Origin: Taxillus chinensis
Taxonomy: Eukaryota; Streptophyta; Magnoliopsida; Santalales; Loranthaceae
Direction: 5' to 3'
NCBI GenBank assembly: GCA_023512835.1
Contig: CM042085.1
Location: 41,254,189-41,318,188, forward strand
DNA: 64,000 nucleotides
The notes beneath the pieces are model-generated. The model searched no databases. It was not told where the DNA came from and saw only the letters and a list, made by a program, of their open reading frames with translations. Below are positions 44,178 to 55,478 of the stretch, one piece after another (the first letter of the stretch is position 1; the number at the start of each line of letters is the position of its first letter). Both the position numbers and the translations under genes were made by a program.

Positions 44178-45498
44178 GGGAATCGCGGCGAGCGAGGAGA
44201 AGAGGGTCCGGCCTTAGCGGGGGAAGGACTCCGTGCGGCAGGGACTGGCCGGAGGGTGTAGGGAACAGCACATCGGGAATGGCGGCCGGCGTAAGAAAGC
44301 CTTGGTCCAAGTTCCAGATGATCATGGTCTCCAGGGATTGGGTATTGCGTGTGTAAAACACCCGGAGATCAGTGTCAGGAATGGAGGAGGTGTGGGCTAC
44401 GCTGAAACGGAGCCAAAGGTCTGATAAGGTGTCGGTGGTGAGATGGGCAAGATAATCTCGGGGTTGAGGTAGGGGAGGCAAAGAGGCTTCCGGAGAAGAG
44501 GCCGGGACATCAGCGGGCGGCGACATCAACGGCGGTATCAACCGCGGCAAGAATAGCGGAGGTGGAGGGAGTGGGGACATCGGCGAGTAGGGGGCCGAGG
44601 AAACGCCTTTAGAAGCACTGCGCTGAGATAGCCCCGCAACCTCGGACGGTTCGGCACGGACGCTTGGCTGGGAGGCCCGAGAATGAGAGGGTGCTGCAAC
44701 GGACCGAATCTGGGAGGATCGGGGTGCAAAACTGACGTCAGGGACTTGGCTGTCGAAGGGGTCACCAACAGAACTGCCTTGTTGTTCCGAGGCAGGAAGT
44801 AAGCGGAGAGCGGCAGATGGTCGGCGGGCGGTCATGTTCCCATCCGGCGTAAGATGACGAAGGTAATAAGCCGGAGGAAATGGAACAACATCATATCGAG
44901 CGAAATGGTCCGGATTAAGATGCCGGAAGACAATGCTGAGGATGCACCCAAAGGAATGGTTCTTGGAACCATTCTGCAGCAACCTAAACAAGAACATCCC
45001 CCAATCCATCGAAAGACCTTCAAAAACGCCGTACATCGCCAGGAGAAGGTCGTACGGAACAGAGTCGAGGGCTGATGTGCGAGCCAGTAAGCATCGACTC
45101 AAGATGGTCGCCATACATCGATAGCGACCTTGGAAAGATTTCACCTTGTATTCCTTGCCTTTTTGTGTGCAACCCATAGAATCCGCCATTGGATCGGCAT
45201 CTGGGAGCTGTGGTTCACCAAGAGGTAGGTGGAGAGCAGCGCGAAGAACAGCCGGAGTGATGATGATGGATTCACCGCGGACATAAGAGGTTATGGAATC
45301 GATGTTGCAGCGAATCCGTTGGTAATACTCAAGAACGTCGTCGATAAGAAGATCGACGGGTTGGGAGACCAGGTTAAGTATATGCGAGGCTTCAAGGAGA
45401 GGGCGAAGCTGGAAAAACCAATCCGGAGGATTAGAAACAGCATTCCAATCAACCAGATGGCCAGGATTAACGCCAGAAAGAGAGATTCTGGGTGCCAT
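44170..45498 (-). CDS. Plant-transposon-protein-like ORF, N-terminal part of the fusion gene
   Basis: 442 codons, intact, starting MAPRISLSGVNPG. Residues 1-220 form a globular region (DWFFQLRPLLEA, VLRAALHLPLGEP, LSRCLLARTSALDSVPYDLL, FRHLNPDHFARYDVVPFPPA) resembling the 'putative plant transposon protein' family often found beside Ulp1 domains in plant elements. Residues 220-350 are Pro/Ser-rich. A second conserved block follows (LSDLWLRFSVAHTSS, MIIWNLDQGFLTPAAI), shared with 10290-10420 on the + strand. Function unknown. It lies after pol, in sense, 1.6 kb past the RNase H end, so it probably needs its own promoter or a spliced RNA. Confidence 0.75.
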   Translation of the reverse strand: MAPRISLSGVNPGHLVDWNAVSNPPDWFFQLRPLLEASHILNLVSQPVDLLIDDVLEYYQRIRCNIDSITSYVRGESIIITPAVLRAALHLPLGEPQLPDADPMADSMGCTQKGKEYKVKSFQGRYRCMATILSRCLLARTSALDSVPYDLLLAMYGVFEGLSMDWGMFLFRLLQNGSKNHSFGCILSIVFRHLNPDHFARYDVVPFPPAYYLRHLTPDGNMTARRPSAALRLLPASEQQGSSVGDPFDSQVPDVSFAPRSSQIRSVAAPSHSRASQPSVRAEPSEVAGLSQRSASKGVSSAPYSPMSPLPPPPLFLPRLIPPLMSPPADVPASSPEASLPPLPQPRDYLAHLTTDTLSDLWLRFSVAHTSSIPDTDLRVFYTRNTQSLETMIIWNLDQGFLTPAAIPDVLFPTPSGQSLPHGVLPPLRPDPLLLARRDSHG

Positions 45499-47141
45499 TG
45501 CAGATTAAATTTGAAGGACAAGATGAAAGGTGAGGTCTTGGCAGTGGAAGGAGCAATGAGAGGTTTAGGGATTTGAAATGAGCAATACCCGTGCTTCACA
45601 GGAATGATCAGAACATATAAGACCGAGTCCGCAAATGTCAGCGGGCCTAGGAATGTGCGAGTGAGATAGGGACCCGCTTGACAGGCTGATGTCATGAGTC
45701 TGGATATCGATGCGCCTCCGAATGAAACGATGTCGTGGAGACCGCATGACTAAGTAAGTGTAACAGCTGGTTGCCATCTAGAGACGTGTGTGTGCATCCC
45801 GAGATTTGCATTTAATGAATCATCATGATTCCTCCTCAAAAGCACGCGACATATAGGAAGACTTTGATCGTCGCGATTAGACTGTGTCAGGAGTCCGGAG
45901 GAATGAACCGACACTCATCCGGAATAAATAATAGTCGAAGAAGAGTATCCGGATGAAAAGTAGATCGTGTCCGTAGTAGACAGAGTTCGACGAGAGAGTG
46001 AAGTAGATTCCTTTGCAGTCAATAAGTCGAAGAGAAGAGAAGTACCACAACACTTCAAATCCAAGACTTTGGACTAGATTGATCGATACGGTTGCAGAGA
46101 GAATCTGAACCTGTAGCTAAACGAAGAAATAAACTGAAAATACAAAAGCTTAACAGGCAAGGATTAGTACGGATTAGGGAAAATAATCAGTGAAAAACGA
46201 CATAATCCGAACTAATGAGAAATAGAACTTATGCATTACTAAGCATACGAGAGACATATACATACGTGAAAACGATCAATATTACAGAATCATGGCATAT
46301 GTCAGATAACAATACACAAGTTCATATAGGTCAACATAGCGAAACCGTCTTGCTGAACAACGTAGCTAAGATTAATTAAAGATCATATGATTTGGCCAAT
46401 TTAGGATTCATGAGTGAAAAATGGGAAGCGAACACATGTCAAAAGTAAGCAGGTGATTAGCCGATTAAAATGCATGGTTGAAGAAAGAAAATACATCCAA
46501 GCATGCCACTTTTCTGACCCTAAACAGCATGTCCAGTCAGATCCGGAAGTAAAAGTTTAGAGGAGGGAGTATCCGAGACATATTAGGGGTTCATTATTGC
46601 TCCCCCGTAGATCATTTAATCCTCTCAATGAAAAGCTCCCCCTCACATAGACAGCAGGAAAGGGATCATGAGACATATACGGGGGATATTACTGAATAAT
46701 ATATAAAGCATTTTCTCCCCCGTAGATTGTGCAATCCTCTCGATTGACATTTTCGGTTTGTAGAATTCAGCATTGACCAGACTGTGATTAAGTATTCATC
46801 CACCAGGCATTCCGAGCTAACCTATTTCATTTCTTCAACTATACATGTTAATAGAGTAATCTAAATGAACATGCTATTGTCATGTGGTGATTAGTGGAAG
46901 TTGAGATCATGAAACCCGAAAGAGGTAAATCATATAAACTGTAATCATGTTAGCTTAAACGACTTCAGTCGGGAAACGCAAGCATCCTCCCACATATGAA
47001 GTTGATATTAATATCAGAAGCATGAGGCCTTAAACCAGTAAGTATGATCGGCATTAAAGTCAGTATGTATCTTCTACTTACAATAAAAGCACAATGCATG
47101 TTCTGATAGTAAATATACTGTTGGATAAATTAAATGTGAAA
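45499..47141 (-). other. Spacer between pol and fusion gene, with extra polypurine tracts
   Basis: Non-coding. On the minus strand it holds CTACGGGGGAGCAATAAT (near 46600), TGTGAGGGGGAGCTTTT (46640) and CTACGGGGGAGAAAATG (46710), tracts like those before Sirevirus 3' LTRs. 46800-47140 matches 8891-9240 of the + strand element. A possible promoter for the downstream gene would lie here, but I see no clear TATA box. Confidence 0.6.
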
Positions 47142-50100
47142 CTATGTAGAAAAGTCGAGCATACCTAATCGGAAGAGTAGTTCAGAGAATCTTGCATCAG
47201 GTAGGGGCTTTGTAAAAATGTCGGCCAGTTGATCTTCAGTAGCAACGTGTTCCAGTGAGATGTGACTTTTAAGAACATGATCACGTATGAAGTGATACCG
47301 GACTTCAATGTGCTTCGTCTTAGGATGCATGACAGGATTGTTGCTGATAGCAATAGCGCTAGTGTTGTCGCAGTAGAGTGGAATAGATGACATGTTGAAA
47401 CCGTAGTCAGTAAGTTGACTTTGCATCCAGAGTAGCTGTGCGTAGCAACTCCCAGTAGCTATGTATTCCGCTTCAACAGTAGAGGTTGATACAGAATTCT
47501 GCTTCTTACTGAACCATGAAATTGATCTATGTCCAAGGAACTGACATGTACCACTTGTGCTTTTCCTGTCGATTCGACATCCAGCGAAGTCGGCATCAGA
47601 GTATCCGGATAAGGTGAAGTTTGACTCCTTTGGGTACCAGAGTCCCAAATTCATCGTTCCCTTGAGATACCTTAATATCGGTTTAACATGAAGCATATGT
47701 GACTCCTTGGGATTCGCCTGGTATCGTGCACAGATGCAAGTTGCAAACATAATGTCTTGGGCGACTTGTCGTAAGATACGAGAAGGATCCGATCATCCCT
47801 CTGTAGTCAGTTACATTTACTGATATGCCGTCAACATCCGGATCTAACTTGGCACTTATAGGCATGGGAGTTTTGATGGGAGATGAACCTTCCATACCAA
47901 ACTTCTTAATAAGATCGCGAGTGTACTTAGCTTGGTTAATGAAGATTCCTTCCTTTCATTGCTTAACTTCTATTCCAAGGAAGTAGGACAGTTCTCCCAT
48001 CATACTCATCTCAAACTTGCCTGTCATCAACTTAGCAAACTCTTCACAAAGCTTCGGATTCGTTGATCCGAAAATGATATCATCCACGTATATTTGTACG
48101 ATCAGAGTGTGTCCTTTCTCTTTTCGTAGAAATAGGGTGGTGTCTATCTTCCCCTTTTGGAAGTTGTGAGCAAGTAGGAATTCTGATAGTGTGTCGTACC
48201 AGGCTCTTGGACCTTGCTTCAAACCATATAAAGCTTTCCGAAGCTTGTAGACAAGATGTCCTGCTTTTGGTTCAATGAAGCCGGGAGGTTGTTCAACGTA
48301 CACCTCCTCTTGAAGATCTCCATTCAGGAATGCGCTCTTGACGTCCATTTGATAAACTATGAGGTTTTCATATGAAGCATACGCCAGAAACATTCGGATT
48401 GCCTCAAGTCTTGCTACTTTGGAGCAAAGGTCTCATCATAATCTATTCCTTCTTCTTGACGATACCCTTTAGCTACCAGTCTGGCTTTGTTCCGGATTAC
48501 TATTCCATCCGTATCAAGCTTCTTCCGGAACACCCATTTAACGCCAATGACTTGCTGAGACTTAGGCCTTGGTACTAAGATCCACACATTATGTTAGAGG
48601 TGGCTGCTCTTGTTCTTACACCAACAGTAGGATCACCAATCACTTGAACTAAGGGATGGTTTCGAGTCCATCTGTAATTCTGTGCATGTATTGGATGATC
48701 TTGAACAATTTGAAGCTCTTCCAAATTAGGTGGTTCAGTTGTATCCGCTGGTTGAGCTTCGTCCGGACTAGATGTTTCCGTATTGAGAGGTACGGTTGAA
48801 CTAGATGGTTCTTCAACACTGTTTCTTCCAGTGTTAACTAGTCCGGACGGACTTGAAGGTGCTCCGGAATTTTGGGTATCCGTAGGAGTATATCCGGAGC
48901 TAAATGGTAGTCCGGAGTCAGAGTCATCCGTAGCATCATCCATATAATTTCGTTGTGCTTCGCTGATGCCACGTGCTTGGTCAAGATGTGTAACAGGAAC
49001 ATTCATAAAATTTGAATAATCGACGTTGCTGTCCATGACCTGCACATTAGAACTTGAAGAGCCGACTTTTGACCAATCAAGGTTAGTTTCATCAAAGGTC
49101 ACATGGATAGATTCTTCAACTTTAAAAAGTTTTCTGTTGAAGACCCGATAAGCTTTGCTATGAAGTGAGTACCCGACAAAGATCCCATCATCGATTTTTG
49201 GTTCAAATTTATTCCGGGTTCTTTGCCATTGTTCAGAATATAGCAAGTACACCCAAAGGCTCTGAAATGTGAAATTGAAGGCTTTCATCCTCTCCACATC
49301 TCATAGGGTGTTTTCATGGTAGATTTATTTATTAGAGTTCTGTTCTGAACATAACAGGCAGTGGACACAGCTTCAGCCCATAGACTGAGAGGAAGCGTTG
49401 CCCCTGCTAACATAGATCTGCCAGCCTCAACTAAAGTGCGATTCTTGCGCTCAGCTACCCCATTTTGTTGAGGAGTTCTGGGCGCAGAGAAGTCATGCTA
49501 TATGCCCTGTTCAGAACAATATGATCTCATTTCTGAAAAATCAAATTCTGTACCATGATCACTCCTGATGCACTTTATGCTTAGTCCTTGTGATTTGCTT
49601 ATCCAGTTGAAAAGATCTACAAGATGCTTAAAAGTTTGATCCTTTGATTTTAGGAACATCACCCATTTGTATCTGGTGAAATCATCGATAACCACTAGGG
49701 TATATCTCACACCAGCTAGAGACGGAACAGATATAGGACCACATAAGTCCATATGAAGAAGTTATAGAGGAGCAGTTATTGAATTAACTGATTTGCTCTT
49801 AAAGCTATGTTTGGTCTGTTTGCCCAGTTGGCATTCTCGACAGAGTGAGTCTCTGGAGAACTTGAGTTTGGGTAGACCAGTGACAAGATCAAGTGACGCT
49901 AATTTAGACAAAGTCTTAAAGTTTAAATGTGCGCATCGCTTGTGCCATAGCCAACTATCTTCATCTGATGCTTTAGTGAGGAAGCATACAGGGTCAGAAG
50001 AATTATTTCTTAAGACCACTGAATATATGTCCCCATCTCTTGATCCGGATAACTTAACATCTCCGGATAAGTTTTCTCTTCTTGTATAGGTGTTGGACAA

Positions 50101-50379
50101 AAAGGAAACAAGAAATCCTTTGTCACATAAATTACCGACACTTAGCAAATTATGCTTTAAACCTTCGACTAGTGCAACTCTAGTGATTGATACACAGCCG
50201 TTAGTTAAGGTGCCATACCCGATAGTCTTACCTTTGCTGTTGTCGCCATATGAAACGGATGGACCTTGTTTATCATTAACTTCTACAAGCAGAGTCTGAT
50301 CACTCGTCATATGTCCGGAGCATCCACTATCAAGGATCCACTTGCTTTTATTGATCTTTAACTTCAAGTGATCCGGCAA
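47142..50379 (-). pseudogene. pol: Ty1/copia pol of the minus-strand Sirevirus, frameshifted
   Basis: Protease with WILDSGCSGHM (about 50330), GAG-pre-integrase (LWHKRCAHLNF), integrase (MDLCGPISVPS, SDHGTEFDF), chromatin-side integrase tail, RT with [22 protein letters not shown] and YVDDIIFGS (near 48090), RNase H ending at 47142 (KTKHIEVRYHF). At least three frames are needed (changes near 49490-49300, 48570-48400 and 47750). Very similar to the + strand pol. The long Ser/Pro-rich region 49200-48600 between integrase and RT is typical of Sireviruses. Confidence 0.9.
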
Positions 50380-52719
50380 TGCATTCCAGAGATGCTCCTG
50401 AAAGACAACAGTTTACACTTTTGGTGCCCAAACTTGTTTCGGGTGGTTAGAGAGAGCAACGATAGATTGTCAACATTTACGGATTTGATTTTGCTAGAAG
50501 TTTTAGCTCTCCAAGTTGACTTTAGCTTGTTAGTTTCAGCTACCTCTTTTATTTAGGTTTTCTTGGGAGAGATACTCTTTCGAGGTTTAGATTTTGTTTT
50601 GCTCGAAAAACCCTTTTTTGTTTAACTGATCTTTATTGATATGAAACTGATTACAAAGCCAGTTATCAGATAAACTCCAACATTGATGTGATAATGACCT
50701 ATTTCCCTACAGATGGAACAGACACTATAATGTGAAGTACAAACAGGGGATACAGGTCTCTCAGATTTTACAGACTTTCTACTCTGTTCCCTGTGGCCTA
50801 ATCCATTGCGTTTGGGTGACGCGCTCTTGGCCCTAGATGCATCAGCCTTAGCCTTGTCTTTCTTTTTGGGTGCTACGGTTTTGGCTTTAACTGCAGCAGC
50901 CTTCCCTTCATCTTTAGTTACGGGTGCTACTGCTTCGGGAAGTGCGATGAATGACCTCGACTCCACAGTCATAAACTATGGTGCCACATGAAATGAAACC
51001 ATCCAACGGTTTAGATGTACTAACAGGATATAAGTTGGTTAGTTTAGGAGTGAAATCCGGAGGACACTCAGTAGATTGAGCTATGGAAGTTGATGGTTCG
51101 GAACCTAGGCCAGGTTTGACTCGGATGTCGTCAGGATCAGTCCTAAAGGTAGAGGCTATTTCCCCGGATTTTAGCCACTTACGATTTATTTCCTTTTCCT
51201 GTTCCAGTTCATTTTCAAGTCTTTTTATTATAACTTTTAGGCCTGAGAGATTGGTATTTAACAAATGATTTTCAGCTCTTAGATCGTGATACCAAGCTTC
51301 TTTTCCTCTGAAGTCAGTGATGTCCTTTTCAAGTCTATTAATAGTAAATTCAAGATGTTTATTCTGACTTTCCATATCTTTGTACATTTGAGTAATTATT
51401 AGTCTCTCATTCTTTTCATGATCACATGCAGTAGTAAGAGATTCTAATTTACTCAGGGAGCTCGAAGATAGAAAGTACCTCGGTATTTGCCATGAGGCAG
51501 ACGTTCGGCTTAGTGGTTGGCTCATCATCCGAGGATTCCTCCTCTTCTTCCGAGCCACTCATGTATTTTGTCACGAGCGCCTTCCTCTTGCTCTTGCTGT
51601 TGTCTGAGGTGGAGCGGCGAGGAGTTACCTTGTCACTTTTCTTGGCCACTTTTGATTTGGACCTGCATTCCTTGGCCCAGTGACCGGTTTTCCCACAATT
51701 GAAGCATTCCTGGGAACTGGACTCCGGTCGCTCCTTCCTTTGGAACGATGATGATGAGCGTCTTCTGAACCCTTTTCTGCTTTTCCGTAGGAATCGCTCA
51801 AAGGATTTGACAAGAAGGGCTATCTCCTCCTCCTCGTCGAAATCGAATTCTCGGACACATCCGTATCATCATTCCTCAGTATGTTTAGACATTCTGTAGC
51901 TTTGAGAGCTACCCCCTTTTCTTTCCGAGCTATTTTCTCATCCCTGTCAGAGTACTTAAACCTGACTTCGTGAGTCCGCAGCTCTCCATATAGTTCTTCA
52001 AGGGGAACATACTGCCAGTTTTTGTTTGATTGCATCTGGAGTTGTTTGGAGTAGTAGCGATCCGGCAAGGAGCGAAAGAACTTGTCATTGATCTGGGATT
52101 GAGAATAGTGCTCATTGACAGTCTTCAGCTCAAGAATGAGCTTGCCGAATCTCCGATAGATGCTTTCGAGTGATTCGCCCGGTTTATGATTAAAACTTTC
52201 AAAGTTCCGTTCGAGATGCAGATCACATTCGCATCCGGGGACCGACTCCCCTCATAGAGGATTGTCGGTTTGTCCCAAACGGCTTTTGCTTGTCGTGCGC
52301 CCTTGGATGTCTGTGAAAGCCTCGGAATCCAAAGACGATGTAACATAAGCCAGAGCCTTTTCACTAGCGCACTGCCAGGCTCTTTCATCATTGGTAAGTT
52401 CAGCATCTGTCTTTGGCCTCCTAACTCCATGTTCTCCAATAGTCATCGGAATTGGAATCTCCTGATGAAGACATGGCCACATAAGATGATCATGGCATAC
52501 CATAGACATCTTCATGCGAGCTTTCCACTGGGAGAAAAGCTCAGGTGTGAATTTGGGCGGTTTCGTTAAAGTAAAGCCAGAACTCCGTGGTTGAGAAGCG
52601 GCGGCAGCAGCAGGTTGAGGTGGGTCGACATTTTCACTGCTGCTTCGATTCGGGATGGGCTCCTGTGCACCTCCGGAGTTAAGGCGAGTGTTGAATAGCA
52701 TACTGCTTTCTTCGGCCAT
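50380..52719 (-). pseudogene. gag: Sirevirus-type gag of the minus-strand element, frameshifted
   Basis: ATG at 52719 (MAEESSMLF), same start as the + strand copy. Capsid-like region to about 51950, acidic patch, zinc knuckle CFNCGKTGHWAKEC-like at about 51690, coiled coil (51440-51150), basic region and degenerate second knuckle CSICREIGHY (50730). Frameshifts near 52260, 52070, 51640, 51450 and 50960 break it. Confidence 0.8.
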
Positions 52720-52766
52720 TTCTGAGATTGAAAGAGTGGGATCTCTACTTAGAACAAATAGAACTC

Positions 52767-52778
52767 GCTCTGATACCA
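52767..52778 (-). promoter_or_regulatory. Primer binding site of the minus-strand Sirevirus
   Basis: Minus strand TGGTATCAGAGC, complementary to initiator tRNA-Met, two bases from the 5' LTR end. Confidence 0.9.
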
Positions 52779-52780
52779 CT

Positions 52781-54085
52781 TGATGGTCCCTTGGAGCCTA
52801 GAGGGGGGGGTGAATAGGCTCTTATTAAAACTCTTTTCTTTCTCTTAAGACACAAACACTTATCTAGTTAAGTGATAGAATCACTGCGGAAGATAACCAG
52901 ATAGTGGAAGTATTTTGTTTTATTATCACAAGATAAATACAACAAAATAGAAGCAAGACTCTCTTACACTCTGTTTACAAATGAACTCACACACTAGCCA
53001 AATTCTATCTCCAAAAATGAAAACGCTTGTGCATACACAGAATTAGTCTTTTCTTAACAAATGCACATGCGCTCACTTTTACATCAATGTACAAGTATGA
53101 ATATTTATACAAAACATTCCTAAGAGACAACCTTGGAACTTGTAGTTCCGGAATGCGTTCAGCACTAACTATCCCTCGGTAATCTCTCTGCCTTGACTGC
53201 TGCGGTTTGTGGAGCTCAAGATCTTGGGTTTGAAGAGTATAAGTGCATTTGTGAGTTCCCAAATACAATTAAGGTTGTGTCCACATATCCGGATGATCCA
53301 CGTGTAATATTCTTCAGGTTCTCAATAAATTTATCTTACATCGGGACGCCACGAGCTGATAACTTTAAATGCGGTTGAGTTGAAGCAGTATCTTCTTGGT
53401 CCGGTGTAATTTTCCTTACTCTGTAGCTAATGAAGCTCGGAACCTTACTCCGTGTCAGTGATTGCTTACTCCGTATCTATTTGGTACTAGAATCCTTAGT
53501 CCGTGTCGGTGAATTCCTTACTCCGTGTAAGTTCCTTACTCCGTATGTAAATTCCTTACTCCGGGCGAGTCTTGAAAAGTTGGATGACTTATTCCGTATC
53601 AGTGCTTCCTTACTCTGTATGTAAGTTCCTTACTCCGTATGTAAATTCCTTACTCCGTATGTAAGTTCCTTACTCCGTATATAAATTCCTTACTCCGTAT
53701 GTAAGTTCCTTACTCTGTATGTAAATTCCTTACTCCGTATGTAAGTTCCTTACTCCGTATGTAAGTTGTCCGGATTCCTTACTCCGCATCTAATTTCCTT
53801 ACTCTATGTCTAATAAGACTCGGGTCCTTATTCCGCATTTGTACTTAGTCTGCATGAATGTCCCTTATTCCGTATGTATTGGTGACTTGGTTATTTACCA
53901 AGTGTTTGACGACACTCACTCTTGTCCGGATCAGGATTATGTATCCTGTCCTTAGCTTTGCTCTCACGAGTGTATTTCCGGATTAATAACATATCTTCTG
54001 CAACGATCAAATAAACACAAGAGATCTCAGATCAAATTACATAAGGCTTTATCAGCATTATCCAAATTCTGGGTTTGATCCAACA
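52781..54085 (-). repeat. 5' LTR (family B) of the minus-strand Sirevirus
   Basis: Same ends and length as 41290-42594. TATA complement at 53101-53109. Array of TTCCTTACTCCGTATGTAA units at 53410-53800, with unit order differing from the other LTR although the total length is the same. Confidence 0.9.
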
Positions 54086-54090
54086 ATCTT

Positions 54091-54521
54091 TAGTATCATC
54101 TCCGGTCTCATCCTCCTTAGCTTTTGCTGGACAGGCTTACACTTAGGCTTCAAAGGTAGCTGGTGTTGCACTATATCTGTATCCAAGCCAGGCATATCCT
54201 TGTAGGACCAGGCGAACACGTCGATGTAGGTCCTTAAAAGATCAAGCAGCTGATCTTTGATACTGTTGGGAATGAAGGCCCCCAATCTCAGTTCTCTTGG
54301 CTCAGTGGCAGTTCCGAAGTTCACAATTGTGACTGGGTCTTCAATAGAGATAGTGAGCTGGTCTTCCTTTTCTAGCAGGCACTTAATATCTTCTGGTAGC
54401 TTAGGATCTTCTACTGTACCAGCTTCCTCTACCTCAGACACTGACTGCTCCCAGTTTGGATCATGGCCAAGCCTTAAGCAACTCATTTCTTCTTTTCTTA
54501 CCATATCTTTAAATTTATCAT
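54091..54521 (-). pseudogene. pol: Tat/Ogre-type linker and start of RT
   Basis: Minus-strand exon-like frame with FAWSYKDMPGLDTDIVQHQL and RRMRPEM, the segment preceding the RT fingers in Tat-type elements. It runs to the ATCTT duplication and its partner is at 38263-41284. Upstream it starts just after CAAACAG, a possible 3' splice site at about 54522. The N-terminal part is acidic. Confidence 0.8.
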
Positions 54522-54754
54522 ACCTGTTTGAAAAAGTCTGACTTACTCAACCATATATGATAATGCACATGCTATGAAATGCAAGAGGATGTTTTGTGAA
54601 AAAGTTTCATTTTATTCAAACTTTCAAAAATAAGTTTACAGCAAATTCAGAATTTGAAATTGAAAAACAATAAAGAGAAAACATTGAAAATGTCCCAGCA
54701 GGTTCCTTGAACTGTTTACATGATAGGGAGGTCCAAGCTTTTCAAGTTGTCCAG
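54522..54754 (-). other. Possible intron between protease and RT of the Tat/Ogre-type element
   Basis: About 230 bases of AT-rich sequence separate two frames that differ in phase. The right end on the minus strand, a T-rich run then CAAACAG, looks like a plant 3' splice site. GT candidates for the donor lie near 54710 (ATGTAAAC) but I cannot choose one. Ogre elements are known to carry an intron at this place. Confidence 0.45.
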
Positions 54755-55473
54755 TTATTGTCCCGGGTTGCCTTGGCAAACCCGAACCAGTTCCACCTCT
54801 TCATTGTCATCCCCTATAGTGGCCACTGTCTCTTCCCTCTGATTTATGAATCCCGCGCTCCTGAATGTAGCTCTGAGCGGTGGGAAAATCATCTTCTGTT
54901 CTTGGAAAGCTCTTTTCTCTAGCTTAGCCAGTCGGCTATCCCTTCTTCTTGAAGTCTCTAATTGCCTATCAGCTTTAGTAGGCTTGTAGCCTAGCCCAAA
55001 TCTTCCAATTGTGCTTCGAATGGTAATAGGTTCTTTGATCCCTTGTCCTTGCAAGCCCAATCCTTTTCCTGCTTTGTGGCCCAATTTCAGCATGACTAAT
55101 GCTACCATCTTCAATGCCTTTGGTAATTGTGTCCTGCCATCCTGATCAGTTGTAGGGTTTGGAAGGTAGGTTGCATTGATGACCTCGAATGAGCGGAAGG
55201 AACATTCTGGGATATCTTCACTACTTTCAATGTAGGGGACAGAGAGAGGTTTGGTGACAAGGATTTCTGTTTCTCCGGACACGCATATCAATTTTTTGTC
55301 CACAATGAATTTAACCTTTTGATGGAAGGTTGAGGGGATTGCCCCTGCTGCATGAATCCATGGCCTTCCCAGTAGGCATCTATAGTAAGGAGCAATATCC
55401 ATGACCTGGAACTCCACAGTGAAAGTACTTGGACCGATTTGTAGTGGTACATCTAGGGTTCCTACTACTTCTC
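54755..55473 (-). pseudogene. Tat/Ogre-type protease C-terminal half and G-patch-like linker
   Basis: Minus strand. First the end of the aspartic protease (FQVMDIAPYYRCLLGRPWIH), then a G-patch-like motif (MLKLGHKAGKGLGLQGQG, about residues 109-126 from ATG 55417), then a basic tail. G-patch motifs bind RNA or helicases and occur at this place in plant Tat-type polyproteins. A TGA lies close to the insertion point at 55474. The protease N-terminal half is at 63826-64000. Confidence 0.75.
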
Positions 55474-55478
55474 ATTTT

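Larger units (their letters stand above)
41290..54085 (-). mobile_element. Nearly complete Sirevirus-type Ty1/copia element, minus strand
   Basis: Flanked by ATCTT at 41285-41289 and 54086-54090. Two LTRs of 1305 bp each, primer site beside the right LTR and polypurine tract beside the left one, so it runs right to left. Contents in order: 5' LTR, gag, pol, spacer, a transposon-domain plus Ulp1 fusion gene, PPT, 3' LTR. By eye the LTRs differ at roughly 20 positions, mostly transitions, so the insertion is young compared with its host. Total 12.8 kb. Confidence 0.9.

Noticed and set aside
43370..45576. Open frames on the + strand opposite the fusion gene
   Set aside because: Shadows of the Pro/Ser/Ala-rich coding strand; no recognisable domains.
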